Positions 49,749-62,689 of a stretch of DNA of 64,000 nucleotides are shown here, one piece after another. The notes under the pieces were generated by a model, which was not told the origin of the DNA, did not search any database, and worked only from the letters and a program-made list of their open reading frames with translations. Numbering within the stretch: the stretch's first letter is position 1; every line of letters begins with the position of its first letter. A program made the position numbers and the translations under genes. Source of the stretch: Brasenia schreberi (lineage: Eukaryota > Streptophyta > Magnoliopsida > Nymphaeales > Cabombaceae); assembly GCA_036023115.1 (NCBI GenBank), contig JAYKKT010000090.1, positions 27,177,501 through 27,241,500 on the forward strand, in the 5' to 3' direction.

Positions 49749-52576
49749 TTGCCATTAAGAGGTTAGTTTTTATGAGAATTTCTACAAAAGTTGCAGTTTC
49801 ATATGATCTGGTACTGATCGGAGGATCGCACTGACCACTTCTTGTAATGAAACTAACTCATTCCTTTTGTAGCATAACCATTGCTTTATATATTTCAGCA
49901 TTTTCAGGATTCAACTTGTAAGACTTATGGTGCAGCTTTCCTGGATTACATTGGCAATTTATCCACTAGCCTGTGATAGGACTTGCTTGAATGTTGTCAT
50001 GTATTATCATCAACCGGTTTTAGTTAACCGGGATCCATAGGGGAGGGCATTGAGGATACTACTTGACTCTAATATAAAAGGATCCGATTAAGTCTTCTTT
50101 AAAGCACCATGGGTTCATCAGTGCCTTATTTTGCAGCTGCGTTTATGTGCATGGCCATAAGAGGCAATTAGTGGTTGAACTTCTTATGAGTCTTCTATGT
50201 CTGCACAATCTTTAGTCTTTATGCTATTTAAATTGTTCGTGGTTTCCTTAATTATGTGCTTGAGTTGCTTCTTTTTATGTGCATGCACATCAGAGACAAT
50301 TAGTGGTTTAGTCTTTTTATGCGTCTTCCTATATGTCTGCACATACTCTAGTCTTTATGCTGTTTAAATTGTTCGTGGCTTCCCTTGTTATATCTTGAGT
50401 TGTTTCCTTTATGATTTTGTGCTGCCACAGCATCCTTTAGAGTCTCCTCCAGTCTAATCAACTTCACTTGTGTCTAAGGATGCAAGACCGGCAATTTCGA
50501 AAATCATTGGTACAGGGACACGGCTATGTATGAGTAAAACTAGATGTTTTATTTTGTGTAATTAAAAAGTTTTTGTTTTTGCATGTCCATATATAAGTGA
50601 AGCTTATACGTTATTTCATATAATTGATAATATCTGAGAAAACCCAATTTTGCACACCTGAATTCAGCGGTCAATATTCTATCAAGTGGTTTTCGCGTCA
50701 TACCACTAAAGTAGAATCTTTAGTTTGAAAGAATATTATGGTGCTGAATTAGACATGAGAGAAGCATGGGTGCCGAGTGTTTTCAAGTGTTTGACATGAG
50801 TGCGGTACCTTGATAAAAGTGCATGCGACATCGACTTTTCCTACTTATTGTTGAACATTTCATCTTTCAAGAAGTATCTTGGTGACGCTGCTTAAGTGGG
50901 TGCCACTCTCTCTCTCTCTCTCACACACACACACAATTTTCTAAAGAAAAATGCTTGGTTTTGGCTTTGGGCCTTGACAACAACCAGAGGAGTACTACAA
51001 TCAGCTATTTGCACGGATAAACTTTTCTAGCATAATGTGATAACTAAGGGATATAAACACTCTAATCACTACTAATTACAAATAATATCAAAATGCATGA
51101 CAACTATAATGGGGAGACACGAACTTAAAGAAACAAAGATAGAAAGATGATGCAGATGAAAGAGCACAGACCAGAAAAGTTTTTTAAGGTGTGCATCAAG
51201 AGGAAAAGTGTGACGAATGGTAGAAGAAAAGGGAAGGTTACTAGTGTGAGTGATAAAAGAAGGGATCTTTCTAAGGTCAAGAGCTGATATTAGCTAAAAA
51301 ATAGGAAACCTGCTGTCTTTTAAAGGACATCGACCGTTAGTTTACTTATAGCATGTAGTTGACTACCTTTTGAAGCAATAACTGGTTTCCTTTATGTGCT
51401 TAGAAGAATGAAATTATGTACGGTGATGAATTGTGTATAATTGAAGGTTTTGTAATTTTCTACAATTTAGTGAGATGAAAAAATTATTATGTTTTAATTT
51501 CTTGGACTTAGAAAACCACCAACTAATGTTATTGTACCATAAGGAAAATTGTAGATTTTAAGGGGTCTCTTAAGAAACCCCCCCTTTCCTCTGCCTAGAC
51601 ATGACCGGTTCCAGGTTGCTTAGAACCGAAACGGAATCACTTTGAGGTCAGGTCTGGTTTGGTTTCAGAACCACCTCGAAATTTAAAATTTTTTGTTCAA
51701 AAACATCCTTTGGAATACCAACCATAGCAGTAAGGGAGCACCCTACCATTGAGCTATCAATCAGTCTGTGATAATTGGTGTTGGAAAAATATTATAAAAC
51801 TAAATACGTACGAGAGGACTAAGCAGTTAAACATGTCTATTCTGCAAAATAATAATGAAGATCTGTCAGTTACTTCTCCGATGAACTTGATTGAGTTGAA
51901 AGTTACTTTAGCCAGGAAGCTTGTCTTTGGCTCGTGTAACACGGAGAGCATCTTAGCTCAAAAGCTGAACAGCAAGTCTGCTCAAGTTAGCGATTGATTC
52001 CATGCACCGCGTGTATGGTTGGTTCTGATTGTTGTATGCCTTGTGTGAGGTTGAAAGCGAAAGCTTTGCAGAGAAGCCTCTCTCAAAACCTTTACGCGAC
52101 ATGGTATAACGTGATTGTTTTTGTATCTTTATCTTTCTTTGATTTTGTTTTGTGCAAAGGGTGGGGGGGTCACTTTCTCATCCAAAAGGTTTCCGTCAAG
52201 ATCTTTTTCAATTTTCCTTTCAGAATCACTTCAAATGCATTAGGTCCACAGTATTGGCCGGACGTTCCGGTCTAACTTCAGGAATCTGATGCCCGATCAA
52301 AGGATCACAATCGGATTAGGATCCCCCTACAGAAATTTGTTAGCTATGGGGGTGCTCACGGTTTGGTTTTAGCCTCAACCTCGCACCAAACTGTTAGTCT
52401 CGGTTCTTAACTTTTATATAACCGAACCGTACTATGGCCAGAATTGAACTAAACCTAACCACCGGTCCCGCTTTGGTTCGATTCTGAACCACAGTTATAT
52501 TTATTTAAGGGTTTTTCTAAATACAATGTACACGTTATTTGAATGCATGGTCCACGTGTATATGAGGTTAAAAACT

Positions 52577-52624
<48 letters not shown>

Positions 52625-53532
52625 AACTTATAAACTTGTCAAGATTTATTTCCATATAAGTATATAAACTTTACACACATATATTCACATTTTATATGTA
52701 TATAAGGTTATAAAACTTATATATAAACTTATAACAATTTATACCTACATGTATATAAATTTTATATACATATATATATAATAGTTTTGTTCCAATAATA
52801 GAACTATGAACCGAATCATTACATTTTTTCCTTGCTAGAACTGAACAGAAGCAAACTGTCAGACATCTAGAATGGAACCAAACCGTTTGGTTCGGTTATG
52901 CCTGCTTGGTTTGGTTCTGGCAGTTCCATGAGCATCCCTAGGTAGCAACAACATAATGGAGACAGTGGATAAACTGATCTGAAGTCTGGTTCAATATTTG
53001 AACCTCCTTTTCATCTTGAGTGGATGTGTTAGAGGCTGCAACAAGAGGTCTTCTCGAGTCACTCATCTTACTATTCTCTCACACATTCGTGCTCAGCTTT
53101 AGAGTTGGAATGCTAATTTTTTCGTGAAAAGATTGAACTGTTTGGTAAAACATCTGAAAAAGTTTTGTCAGTTAACACAACCCTTTTCCTTTATGTAAAA
53201 GTGAAACCCTCATGATCAAGGAGTTGTGCCAGACATGGCTTTGTTGGTGCTGCCTTTATTGATCTTTAGTGAGAAAAAGGTGCTCTCGAAGAGCAAGTGT
53301 TGGTTGGGTGCATTGTAATTCAGAGGCGTTGCATACCGTTTCTAATGGAAAGTAGGATTGTGCATTAAAGAGCATCCAATGTGGGGTAACCAGCGCGCCC
53401 TGGGCATCGAACTGCTGACCTTCAGAGACAAAGTAAGGTGTGGGCTTTTAAGATGAAGTAAAAGTGCAGAGCCATTTCTCCTTCACACATGATGATGAAC
53501 TTACTCCGTAACAAGTTTTGGCACCCAAAAGT
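49749..53532. other. No gene seen
   Basis: Mostly AT-rich. Two related passages about 120 bp apart at 50140-50240 and 50278-50370 (GAGGCAATTAGTGGTT / GAGACAATTAGTGGTT, CTTTATGCT.TTTAAATTGTT) show an old tandem duplication. 50908-50933 is a CT-CA microsatellite, 52578-52621 a CA-TA microsatellite. 51600-51680, 52350-52480 and 52800-52930 are GGTTC/GAACC-rich patches. The frames at 51749-51997 and 51994-52275 show no known domain. Confidence 0.45.
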
Positions 53533-53634
53533 GGTAGCTCAACGGCACGGTGCTCAGACGTCGTTTGCACTGTTGGGAGTTCAACTCCCGGAGGGTGCAC
53601 AGCTTCAGCCTCCTCTTGTGACAAAAAAAAAAAA
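53533..53634 (+). mobile_element. tRNA-derived SINE (family A) with poly(A) tail
   Basis: GTAGCTCAACGGCACGGTGC (box A-like) is followed by GGGAGTTCAACTCCCGG (box B-like), GGGTGCACAGCTTCAGCCTC, CTCTTGTGAC and 12 A residues. The clear tail suggests that it is among the younger copies. I did not find a convincing target duplication. Confidence 0.65.
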
Positions 53635-53639
53635 CTGAT

Positions 53640-54961
53640 TTTCTATATGCCTACTCGCTCAAGGTTCTTAATGCCACAAATGGGTACGTCTCACTCAGCT
53701 AATGGATTTCGGCATCACAAGTTCAAATCTCTGCATGCTCGTTTCGCCAAGATCTGGCGAATGGATCGACCCTACCGAGCTGAGGTAGGTTTGAGTCCAA
53801 GCTTGTTTTCTGGTGGTAGAACTATGCTCGCTCTCGGTCGTATCAGGTTTGCATAGTGTCTACTCCTATCGTGGAACCGCTGTATGGAAAGCCATCATCG
53901 AGTCATTCTTGAAAAAGGGTATTCTTTTTTACGTGAAACCATGCCAAAACTCTGGTTTAATGAACTCAGTTGGATCGAGTTCGGGTCTTGCTCCAACCAT
54001 TGACACCCAAAGCCTCCAGTTTGACCCAAGACCCGAGCCCAAAGTTCTCGTCCGAATGAATCCCTCTCTCTGGGGAGGTTATCTTCCCTACGGAACCTGC
54101 GGGTCACCCGTGCACGTTGGTATCAAAATCTGAAAATTGAATAAAAGAAAAAATGTAAAACCTTTGACCGGGATTTCTGGGTCCATGAACATCCTCCCCT
54201 CCATGAATGCGAAATAGTTCAGTTAATTGGCGCCCCCAAACCTTGTTAGAACACCAACTCTACTGTCGTCACGCCAAGGCGACCCAGAGAGGGTCGCCTT
54301 TTCGCATACCTCCCAACGGAGAACAGGTTGCATAAATAAATACTTGTTGCGTGGAATCAATAGATGCAACTGGTATCGTTTGGCCTTCCTCAGTTAAGGC
54401 AAGAATCTGCCAAGGCCTAATATGGATTTAAAAGGCTTAGACACATAATAAGACAAACTTCTTCTTTTTTCCCTCTTCTTTGCTGGGAGGGTTTTACAGA
54501 GGAGAGGTTGAAGCGAAATGCACCGCTCCAAGTATTGAACTCATGACCTTTAAGCTTCGAGTCAAACCCTTAGCCACTTAAATTAGTGCTCTTTATGAAG
54601 TATGAATAAAATTTGTAATGGTCAAATCCATGCTTTGTTTATAATACAGCAAAGTCAACGGTTTGAAAAATAGATGTATTTCTTAATGATTCTAAAAAAA
54701 TAAATCATTCAAAAGTTATTTATGTCTAGTTAAGCATGTTGAATCGGCTAATGATATTGGATTTGGTCTTGATAATATTAGAAAATACAGCTGTCAAAAT
54801 GGGCCTGGCCCTGGAAATATAAGGGCATTAACAAGAAATCTTGGCCCCGTATAAGGTAAAGAAATATTCATATCGGACTTGGTCTCTATTGACTACCAAG
54901 CAAGCTCCTGATGGATCGAACTTGAGATCTGTGAGTCTGATAGTTTGTATAATTCGAAAAA
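53640..54961. other. No gene seen; further tRNA-like traces
   Basis: CACTCAGCTAATGG with CACAAGTTCAAATCTC (53692-53733) looks like another box A / box B pair. Open frames at 53518-53856 and 53813-54133 have no recognisable domain and start in the SINE. A short inverted repeat GGCGACCC / GGGTCGCC flanks AGAGA at 54278-54299. Confidence 0.4.
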
Positions 54962-55046
54962 AAACGGAATGGTGTATGGGTGCCCGAGAATCGAACTTTT
55001 GACGTAGAACTAGAACACTCTGCCGTTGAGCTAACGCTCTGAGTGA
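54962..55046 (-). mobile_element. tRNA-like SINE head (family A variant)
   Basis: On the minus strand: AGAGCGTTAGCTCAACGGCA (box A-like), AAAAGTTCGATTCTCGGGC (box B-like), ACCCATACACC, then TTTTTTTTC past the end. Compared with 34495-34590 it has the same longer spacing between boxes. Confidence 0.5.
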
Positions 55047-55186
55047 AACGTTTAATTTATTGTAAGGGTATATTTAGTTTGTCGATGAATTTGGTTTCGG
55101 TAACATTGAGGCTGGCTCTTATTAATTAATGTGTTTAAAAGAAAATTCTGCAATTTGAGAAAAAAAAGATCACAAGCAACAGATTA

Positions 55187-55367
55187 CCCGTTGGCCGTTG
55201 GATTCCCAGGGGATGGTGGCAGTGGGAGCCCGAAGCACACCTCCAGTATCGAACTCATGATCTTGAACTTTCGAGTCGACCCCTGGTCAGCTATTTCCGC
55301 TTGCACAAATAAACGGCGAAACAACAGTCTCTTACCGTTGGCCGTTGGATTCCCAGGGGATGGTGTC
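55187..55367. repeat. Perfect direct repeat upstream of the NCL gene
   Basis: A block of about 35 bp (TACCCGTTGG/TTACCGTTGG then CCGTTGGATTCCCAGGGGAT and GGTG) occurs at about 55187-55219 and 55333-55365, 146 bp apart. The second copy ends about 120 bp before the start codon, so it lies in the likely promoter or leader. Confidence 0.8.
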
Positions 55368-55483
55368 ATCTTCGGAATAAAACAAAGGTGCAATGGCATT
55401 TTCGTGAAACTTCCCAACTGTACATCTCCCTCGGCAGATGTACATACAAATATTCAGCGTTCCTCCCTCTCGCTGTGGGTGCA

Positions 55484-58400
55484 ATGGCGCGGCCGGTATT
55501 TCTCGTCGTGCTCTTCCTCTTCTTCCTTGCTGCAGAGAGCCGTCTGATCGTCTCCCGATCGTCCGATCTCGTTTCCGATGGATCGGACGACCTTCGGTTG
55601 CCGGATTTCCCGTGTCTGCGGCGTAGCCCAGTGCCGGTGGAGTCTTCCTGCGAGCAGACGTACGGGTTTCTTCCCTGTACTACGACGGTGCTCGGAAACC
55701 TCTTTCTCATAGTCGTATATGGTTACTTAATGTTCTTTGGCGCGACGCACCTTTCCAACGGGAGCGAGATACTTTTGCAGATTCTCGGCCCCGGGATCGT
55801 TGGAGGACTCTTTCTTCCGGTGCTCGGAGCGCTTCCGGATGCAATACTCATTTTAGGTAACGATATAGATTTCAATTTCGCTTCTTATTCTCTTTCCATC
55901 GGATTCATGAAGATTTCTCCTGTTAGCAGATCGGTTTCTTAGTGGTAAAAGGTGCTTGTCTGAATTGCCGTTTCGGTTGTTTGTGATTTGTTTTTCTAAT
56001 CTTTCTCTGCCGCCTATCTGTCAATATGTGCTGTAATCACAGTCTGTTTTCTGGTGACTTTCCTGTGAATTCTTTTCATCATAAAATGAACAGGTCGCCG
56101 CCGCCGCGGACTTGCGGTGTTTGGTGATTATGGCACTGTTCCTCCTTTGGCCGTTGTCAGGACGTGAAAATTCGTGTGTGCGCGCGCGTATTTCTATGTA
56201 CATAAGATTTACTTAAATGTTATTGTATTAGCATCACGAAAAATGTGCGATGATATCCCAATAACTTTAAGCAAATTTTACATCTGGGTGATTTTAGTTT
56301 ATATATATGTATTATGCGTACATGCCTGATACGTATACATATAAATACACAAAAACATAATATATATATTATTCATAAATATATACATATATAGGATCCA
56401 AAGCTTTGTGTATGTTCGACTTCCTTTAGTATAACTTTATTTGTATATCAAGCTGCAGTGAGGATTTGTGCTTATTCTTCTTCCAGTTTAAGTTTGTCAG
56501 GTTCGCATATTTAATTGGTAAGGCAGTCATGATTGCAGTCTGAAGCAATAAAACGGCGACATTTAGATGTGTAGAACCCAGTGTACCCAGCCATCGTGAA
56601 ATGTGTGAATAAAAGTCATTAGATTTTAAAATATAATAGCCAGCTTTCCAATAGCTGCCTTGTCATTAAAAATAAAATTAACATATAAATCCAGACACAA
56701 AAGATTAGAACACTCGGATTTGTTACTTTCGAGATGGCAGTACTGACTACTGAGAAACATCAAACAGCCTACGGTAGAATAATTGCTTAAAGGTATTGAA
56801 AATGCATCCCGATGTTTCGTGCAAGCGTGCACGTGGTGTCAGTACATCAAGATTAATGTACCAAAATCAGTGGATGTTATGTTTCTGTATTTATGTATCT
56901 ATGGCGTTGAGTACTGCTATTACTTTTTACTTATATAACGCGTTGTTGCATTTGTTTGACTAGTTTTGTTGCTTACGCGTCTATGATTGGACGTTCACTT
57001 TTTTTCCTGTTTAGAGGGAGGTTGGAGTTAGTATTTTCTGTGAAAGTCAACTGGATGTGTTCGTCCTGCTTCTCTAGCTGAAGCAAACAATTGTCTAACG
57101 AGATTGCTGTACCTCCCAGGTCCCAACTGGATCATATTTAGATTTTCTGACTTACAAATTCATTACAACACTGTCTTACTAGGCTGGAAAAGATCATATG
57201 AAGTTACCTGGTGACTCTTTTCAATTTACAGTGTTAAATCCAATAATGTTCCGTCTACGTGTAGTCACTGATTTATCGTCCGCCATTTACATCCTTCAGA
57301 AAAATATTTGGCACATACCATGCGAGGATTTTCGATATGAGAACCATGACATAGGAGCATTAAGATCCATGGATAGGAAAATCCATCCTGCTCTGTTACT
57401 TCCATATCTTGTAGTGGGACAGACTCTGCATGAACATGTAGGGGCAACCATACCTGAACTCTGGGAATAACTGAGGTCTGTTCAAACTTTGGGTCTTGCA
57501 TTATGCTGTAGTGCGGTTACCGTTGGATCAGATATCCAGACAGTTACCGAAGAAGTACTACATGTAGTCCCATTATTCCGTGGCCTAGATAGCATACGCT
57601 TGCTCTCATTCCATGGTGTCATCAACTTCTGATGTTAATTGTTGATCAAACCAAGTCGTGATGCAGTAACTACTATTCTAGTTATAGGAGATTCTGTGGC
57701 AGCTAAGCTTGTTTGTGTATTTTGACTAATTTCTGCAGTATCCGGCCTTTCGGGAAGCAAGGAGACAGCTCAATCACAAGTATTGATTGGCATTGGCGTG
57801 CTTGCAGGATCAACTGTGATGTTACTCACCGTACTATGGGGATCCTGTATTGTAGTCGGAAAGTGTGATCTTTCTGATACCTCAACTGCAATAGATGGGC
57901 AGGATTCTAGAGGATGCAGCTTGTCAGGTTTTTATGCTGTCCATTTTTCTTATGCTGCCTCTGAAGTTCTGTACCAAAGCACGTATTGTTGGTTTTTACA
58001 GAAGCAGTTTAAATAAAATTTATGTGCTCCTGCCATTTCATTTAGTTCTCCTTTCTGTTAAGTTAAATCTAGAAATACATTTTGGTAAGAGTTATAGCTA
58101 TGAACTCTCTTCCTGTTATTCTGATTAATCTGCCTGATGAAGGAAAAGTTCATCTAAGCTTTTTTCTGGGTGAAGTGCAAAAGTGTTGGGGCAGAAGAAT
58201 CCTAGTTGGAATAAAAGATTTGTCGACTTCTCATAGTAAGGTTTAAAATAAGAAAGATATAGGTTTAAAATAAGAAAGATATACTTAAAAATCTGATCTC
58301 CATAAGCAATTGAGGAATATTAAATATGACGTTATGTGATACTGAACTTCAATGACTGTTTACAAGTAGTGTTGTTGAGATGGAATCAAATTGGTATCAA

Positions 58401-61400
58401 ATCGGTACTCTTCATGCTGATTGAAGTTTTGTTTTTCTATTTTCCTGTTTTTGTAGTTTTAATCAGTTTTAGATTATTATGATTCGGATTTTGATTTGAT
58501 TTGTCCACTAACGTAAATCTTTTCAACAAATGAAAACATTCAAACCGATTTAGGCACTTCCGTTACTAAAATGCGCTATATTAATGCCAAAACGGAACTT
58601 GTATATACAAATTCAATTGAAGGATTCTACACAGTGAGCAATTTGTAAAGTTGAATAGTTAGGTAGTAGATATATCAAATGTCAGAGTTATTTTGGTTTC
58701 TAAATGAATATTAAAGCAGATGCCCTTGGCGTGGTATATCTTGTTATGTATGAGAAAACGACGCCAAATAATTAAATTTGGCAGATTTCCTGTCTTTTCT
58801 CAATTCTCGTTCCCTTTATTTTCAGGCTCCGGTGTTACTACTGACTCCACTACCAGCAAATCAGCAGGAATCATGGTTCTGTCAGTGATCCCGTTTATTG
58901 TTGTGCAGCTTCCACAAGTTTTTCACCATACTTCCTGGGCCAGTTCTGCTGTCATGGCTGCACTAATTTTAGCTATTGTATTATTAATTTCCTATTGCCT
59001 TTATCAGGTATTTGGTTTCTCTTAGTGCCAATTCTACCCTCTAAGGATTTTATGGCCTTGATTTTGTTTTTGACCATAGCCTTGTGACGATATAGTCTGG
59101 ATTCTTGTGGTCCACGAATTCTGATTTCGTTTCGAATACAGATTTTTGAGCCATGGATTCAGAAGCGAAGAGTTGCGTATGCAAAGCATAAGCATGCCAT
59201 AGCAGGTCTTTTGAGGCATATGAACAAAAGTTCGCTTGGAAGACTTGTTGATCACAATGGCGAACCTAGTGTATCCAATATAGAAAAGTTAATACCCTTT
59301 CTCTAATCACATAGTTTTTGGCTTCCTTATTTCACCAAAAGCATGCTCATTGCTCCTCTTTCATACAACAGGATGTTTGAATTGATTGATGCGGACCATG
59401 ACAGCCAAGTTTCCCTGTCAGAGTTACGGGCACTGGTGATTGGAATCCAGTTTGATGACATAGATTTGGATAAGGACGAAGCTGCTGAGAAAATAATGGT
59501 TGAATTTGATACTTCTGGAGATAGCCAACTTAACAAGGACGAGTTTATTAAAGGAATCTCAAAATGGATTCTGGAAGCAAGAAAAGTCGTGCCCTCAGTT
59601 AATTATTCGCCAAACTTCCTTGATGATTTCCACCAGGTAATATATCAGCGGCTTTTAACCTCGACATTTTCATCATGTTTTATGTCGCGCTCCATGTTTG
59701 CAGGATCCATCGCCTAGGCACATGAGCTCGAGGCACGACATGCGAAAATAAAGTTTCTAAACATAAACATAATTGTTTTTTATATAATCATATCTCACTA
59801 GAAATCCATATAAATTTCATTTCTATACAATGTCAAATTTCATTTCTCGACTGAATTTATGCAATTTACAATTAAGTACTACCTTCTTTGTACGCCTCGC
59901 CTTCTCGATAAAAGTCAAACTATGTCCAACCGGATCTAAAACTCCACATTTCTTATCTCGTGTTTATTCACTTCTGTTGTCATGGCAGCATACTGTCCAT
60001 AGTGTATCTACGTTAAGCGATGAGAATGACGAGGACAAGGAAGATTTTGAGAACCCGTCAAAGGTGTGGTTGAAAGCTGTGATGCTGTTGATATTAGGCA
60101 CAGTTATTGCTGTGGTATTTGCAGACCCTCTTGTAGATGCAGTGGACAATTTTTCGTCAGCAACAAGCATACCTTCTTTCTTCATTTCCTTTATCTTATT
60201 GCCTTTTGCTACAAACTCCAGTGAGGCGGTCTCTGCATTAATTTTTGCCAGCCGGAAGAAACAAAGAACCGCTTCTTTGATGTTTTCCGAGGTTCGAACT
60301 CACCTTGATTCTCTTTTTCTTTCTTGAGTAGGGAAACATACATCCGGTATTAACTTATGATGGTACCTAGTTTGAAAACGCACTAGCCTTTGTTGCAGAG
60401 AGCTCACCATTATTAGCACGTGGGTAATCATGCAGATGGTTGGTCAATAAACCAGGTAGAGCGATACGAACGATCGCAAGGATTTAGATTGTTGAAAGTA
60501 AGTTAACATTGGCCCATAATGTTAGGCCGATCTGAGTTCGTCATAAAAGGATACCTATGGAATTCCTATGCAGATTAATATGTTCACACACTGAAACAAA
60601 GAGTAGGCTGCCTGTGGAAGTAACCATGACATTCAACATTTCCAGTGGAAGGAGGTGAACTGTAGAACTCACATTTACATCAGGATGCCTTAGAAAAAGG
60701 TGCAACATATCCCTTCGAAGAAAAATTGAAAATAGTGAGGGTAAACTGAAGTACAATACCTCTGATCCACTGTATGACAACAACTTGGAGTTGCATTTGG
60801 TTGTGAATGGTACAGATGAGAATAATACCCATGAGACGTACCCACAACTTCCATTTTGCCCGTCTTATGGTATGGTGGGCTCGGTAATGGGTTTTTTCAT
60901 TCCTTTAATCAGGATTAAACCTATCATATTTTCAAACCATTCTATTAGATAGAGACAATAGTGATCTCATGCCAGATGCCGTTGATCTCCCCATTTCGTC
61001 CTAGTTACTTTGAAGCTTCCTTTAACGTACTTATTTGATATTCTCTTCTATGATTACCTGAACTCGACCTTAGCATGTATTGCATATCATGCTGCTTTGA
61101 ACTTGGAATTAGCATTACGAAAGTTATTATTGGCCAACATCTGAAAACAATTCTTGGTTCAACCTTGCCAGTTCTGTAATCTACCCAGAAGATTATTTAG
61201 TATTAGGGATAGGGCGAAAGGTCTCTGACTTATGCTATATGTAAGTGTGGAAAAGAAATTCAAGCCATATGGTGACTATGCCTATATTGGATAACACTAT
61301 CCCATTGAGGGCTGAAAATAAGCTCTCATTGTTACCCTTCTCTTGAAATTGACTAGCTTTTGACAACGCTTGATCTGTTCGAGTGATTGGGCACTTGTTC

Positions 61401-61949
61401 CCCTGAAGCAAGGTCTCGATTTTGCGTATTGTGAGTGAACAGTTTAGGCGGATCCTTGTAGGCCTCTGGATACCGGTGGTTTATGCTGGAAAAGAAAAAC
61501 TATAGCTAGTTTTCTTGATCTAAATTGATTTTGCAACTGTTTGGTTTGTGACATTTAGAGCTTGTAATTTGCTTTTCTTTTTCTGCATTCTAAGTTTCCT
61601 TTAGTGATGTACAGTTATCTATCTCATAATTCATTTGATAGAATGGAAAAGAGCCCTAAAGCCACATAAATGAATTTGATTTTTGATCCCTTTGATTCAG
61701 ATCTATGGTGGAGTAACCATGAATAACCTCTTGTGCTTGGCCGTCTTCTTAGCCCTTGTGTCTATTCGAGGTTTAACCTGGGATTTCTCATCCGAGGTAC
61801 TAATTATTCTCATGGTTGTGATAGTAATGGGCCTTTTTGCAAGCTTCCGCACTACTTTTCCACTTTGGACATGTTCGTTTGCCTATCTCCTGTACCCATT
61901 GTCCATTTTGCTGGTCTATATTCTGGATTATGTCCTGGGATGGTCATAA
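55484..61949 (+). CDS. NCL: Sodium/calcium exchanger NCL-type membrane protein with EF hands, seven exons
   Basis: Exons: 55484-55856, 57739-57927, 58826-59007, 59142-59287, 59372-59636, 59989-60291, 61701-61949. All joins are GT..AG and in phase, giving 1707 bp (568 residues; Arabidopsis NCL is close to 585). The start is the ATG opening MARPVFLVVLFLFFLAAES, a signal peptide. Membrane helices follow, with the first exchanger repeat around residues 92-170 (GSEILLQ, LGALPDAILILVSGLSGS, GVLAGSTVMLLTVLWG). A cytosolic loop carries two EF hands, DADHDSQVSLSE (303-314) and DTSGDSQLNKDE (343-354), coded by one exon. The second exchanger repeat is FISFILLPFATNSSEAVSAL with GGVTMNN (about 449-495). 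The protein ends in LLYPLSILLVYILDYVLGWS. Arabidopsis NCL exports Ca2+ in exchange for Na+ and affects salt response; transport here is by homology. An earlier in-frame ATG at 55388 exists, but the signal peptide favours 55484. Introns 1 (1.9 kb) and 6 (1.4 kb) are long and hold no gene. Confidence 0.92.
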
Positions 61950-62062
61950 ATTTTTTTTTGGTTGTACCTGGTTTGAGTGATACGCTAAGCTGTATGGGTA
62001 ATTTGATTTGTTTCACTGTAATGTTTTCATCTTTATATTGAGATGTGTCATTGTATGTTGTT

Positions 62063-62302
62063 GATGGTATAATGGTTGTAATCAAAATTAATTATAAATT
62101 TGTGGAATTGTAGTCGAATGATCTATGTTGAATTAACTGTTAGCATGGCACATGATCGAGTTCTATGAAAACAAAGAATCATGATGGTATATTGGTTGTA
62201 ATCTAAATTAATTATAAATTTGTGGAATTGTAGTCGAATGATCTATGTTGGATTAACTGCTAGCATAGTACATGATCGAGTTCTATGAAAACAAAGAATC
62301 AT
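62063..62302. repeat. 120 bp tandem duplication after the NCL gene
   Basis: Two head-to-tail units (62063-62182 and 62183-62302) differ at only a few positions. The unit starts GATGGTATA and ends ACAAAGAATCAT. The duplicated part may overlap the 3' untranslated region of NCL, whose stop is at 61949. The second unit runs into the SINE family B 3' end. Confidence 0.9.
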
Positions 62303-62346
62303 GTAGCTGACCTCATCTAGTATGGGAAAAAGGCTTAGTTATTGTG
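62285..62346 (+). mobile_element. SINE family B 3' end
   Basis: AACAAAGAATCATGTAGCTG, ACCTCATCTAGTATGGG and AAAAAGGCTTAGTTATTGTG match the 3' end of the copy at 47982-48166. The 5' part is replaced by the duplicated unit. Confidence 0.55.
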
Positions 62347-62689
62347 GTAGAGGAAGTTGGAACCTATTTATAAATGACTATAATTGGATTTTATGTGGTG
62401 GTTGTTTGTGATTCGACTAAATGAAACTTGTGAATTCATCCTGAGCTGACAATTTCTTGTGAAACCTTTTGGGTCAGTCATCTGCCGGGTTCTCATATCT
62501 CGTATGCTATTGCCAGACCCGTCTGGCGGTTTCATATTTAGGACACTATTATTTATGACATCCTTTCTCTTGTATTCCTCACGCACAAAGAGAATTCAAA
62601 AGGATGACAAGAAGCTGTACTATTACGTAGTGACTAAAACACGAGGATCTCTGCAAAAAAGAGTCAATTAACATGTGAAGATTGAGAGA
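62347..62689. other. No gene seen between NCL flank and copia element
   Basis: No recognisable coding sequence. A frame at 62459-62671 has no known domain. Confidence 0.4.

Noticed and set aside
53518..54133. Two overlapping open frames of over 100 codons
   Set aside because: The first starts within a SINE and neither shows known motifs or splice support.
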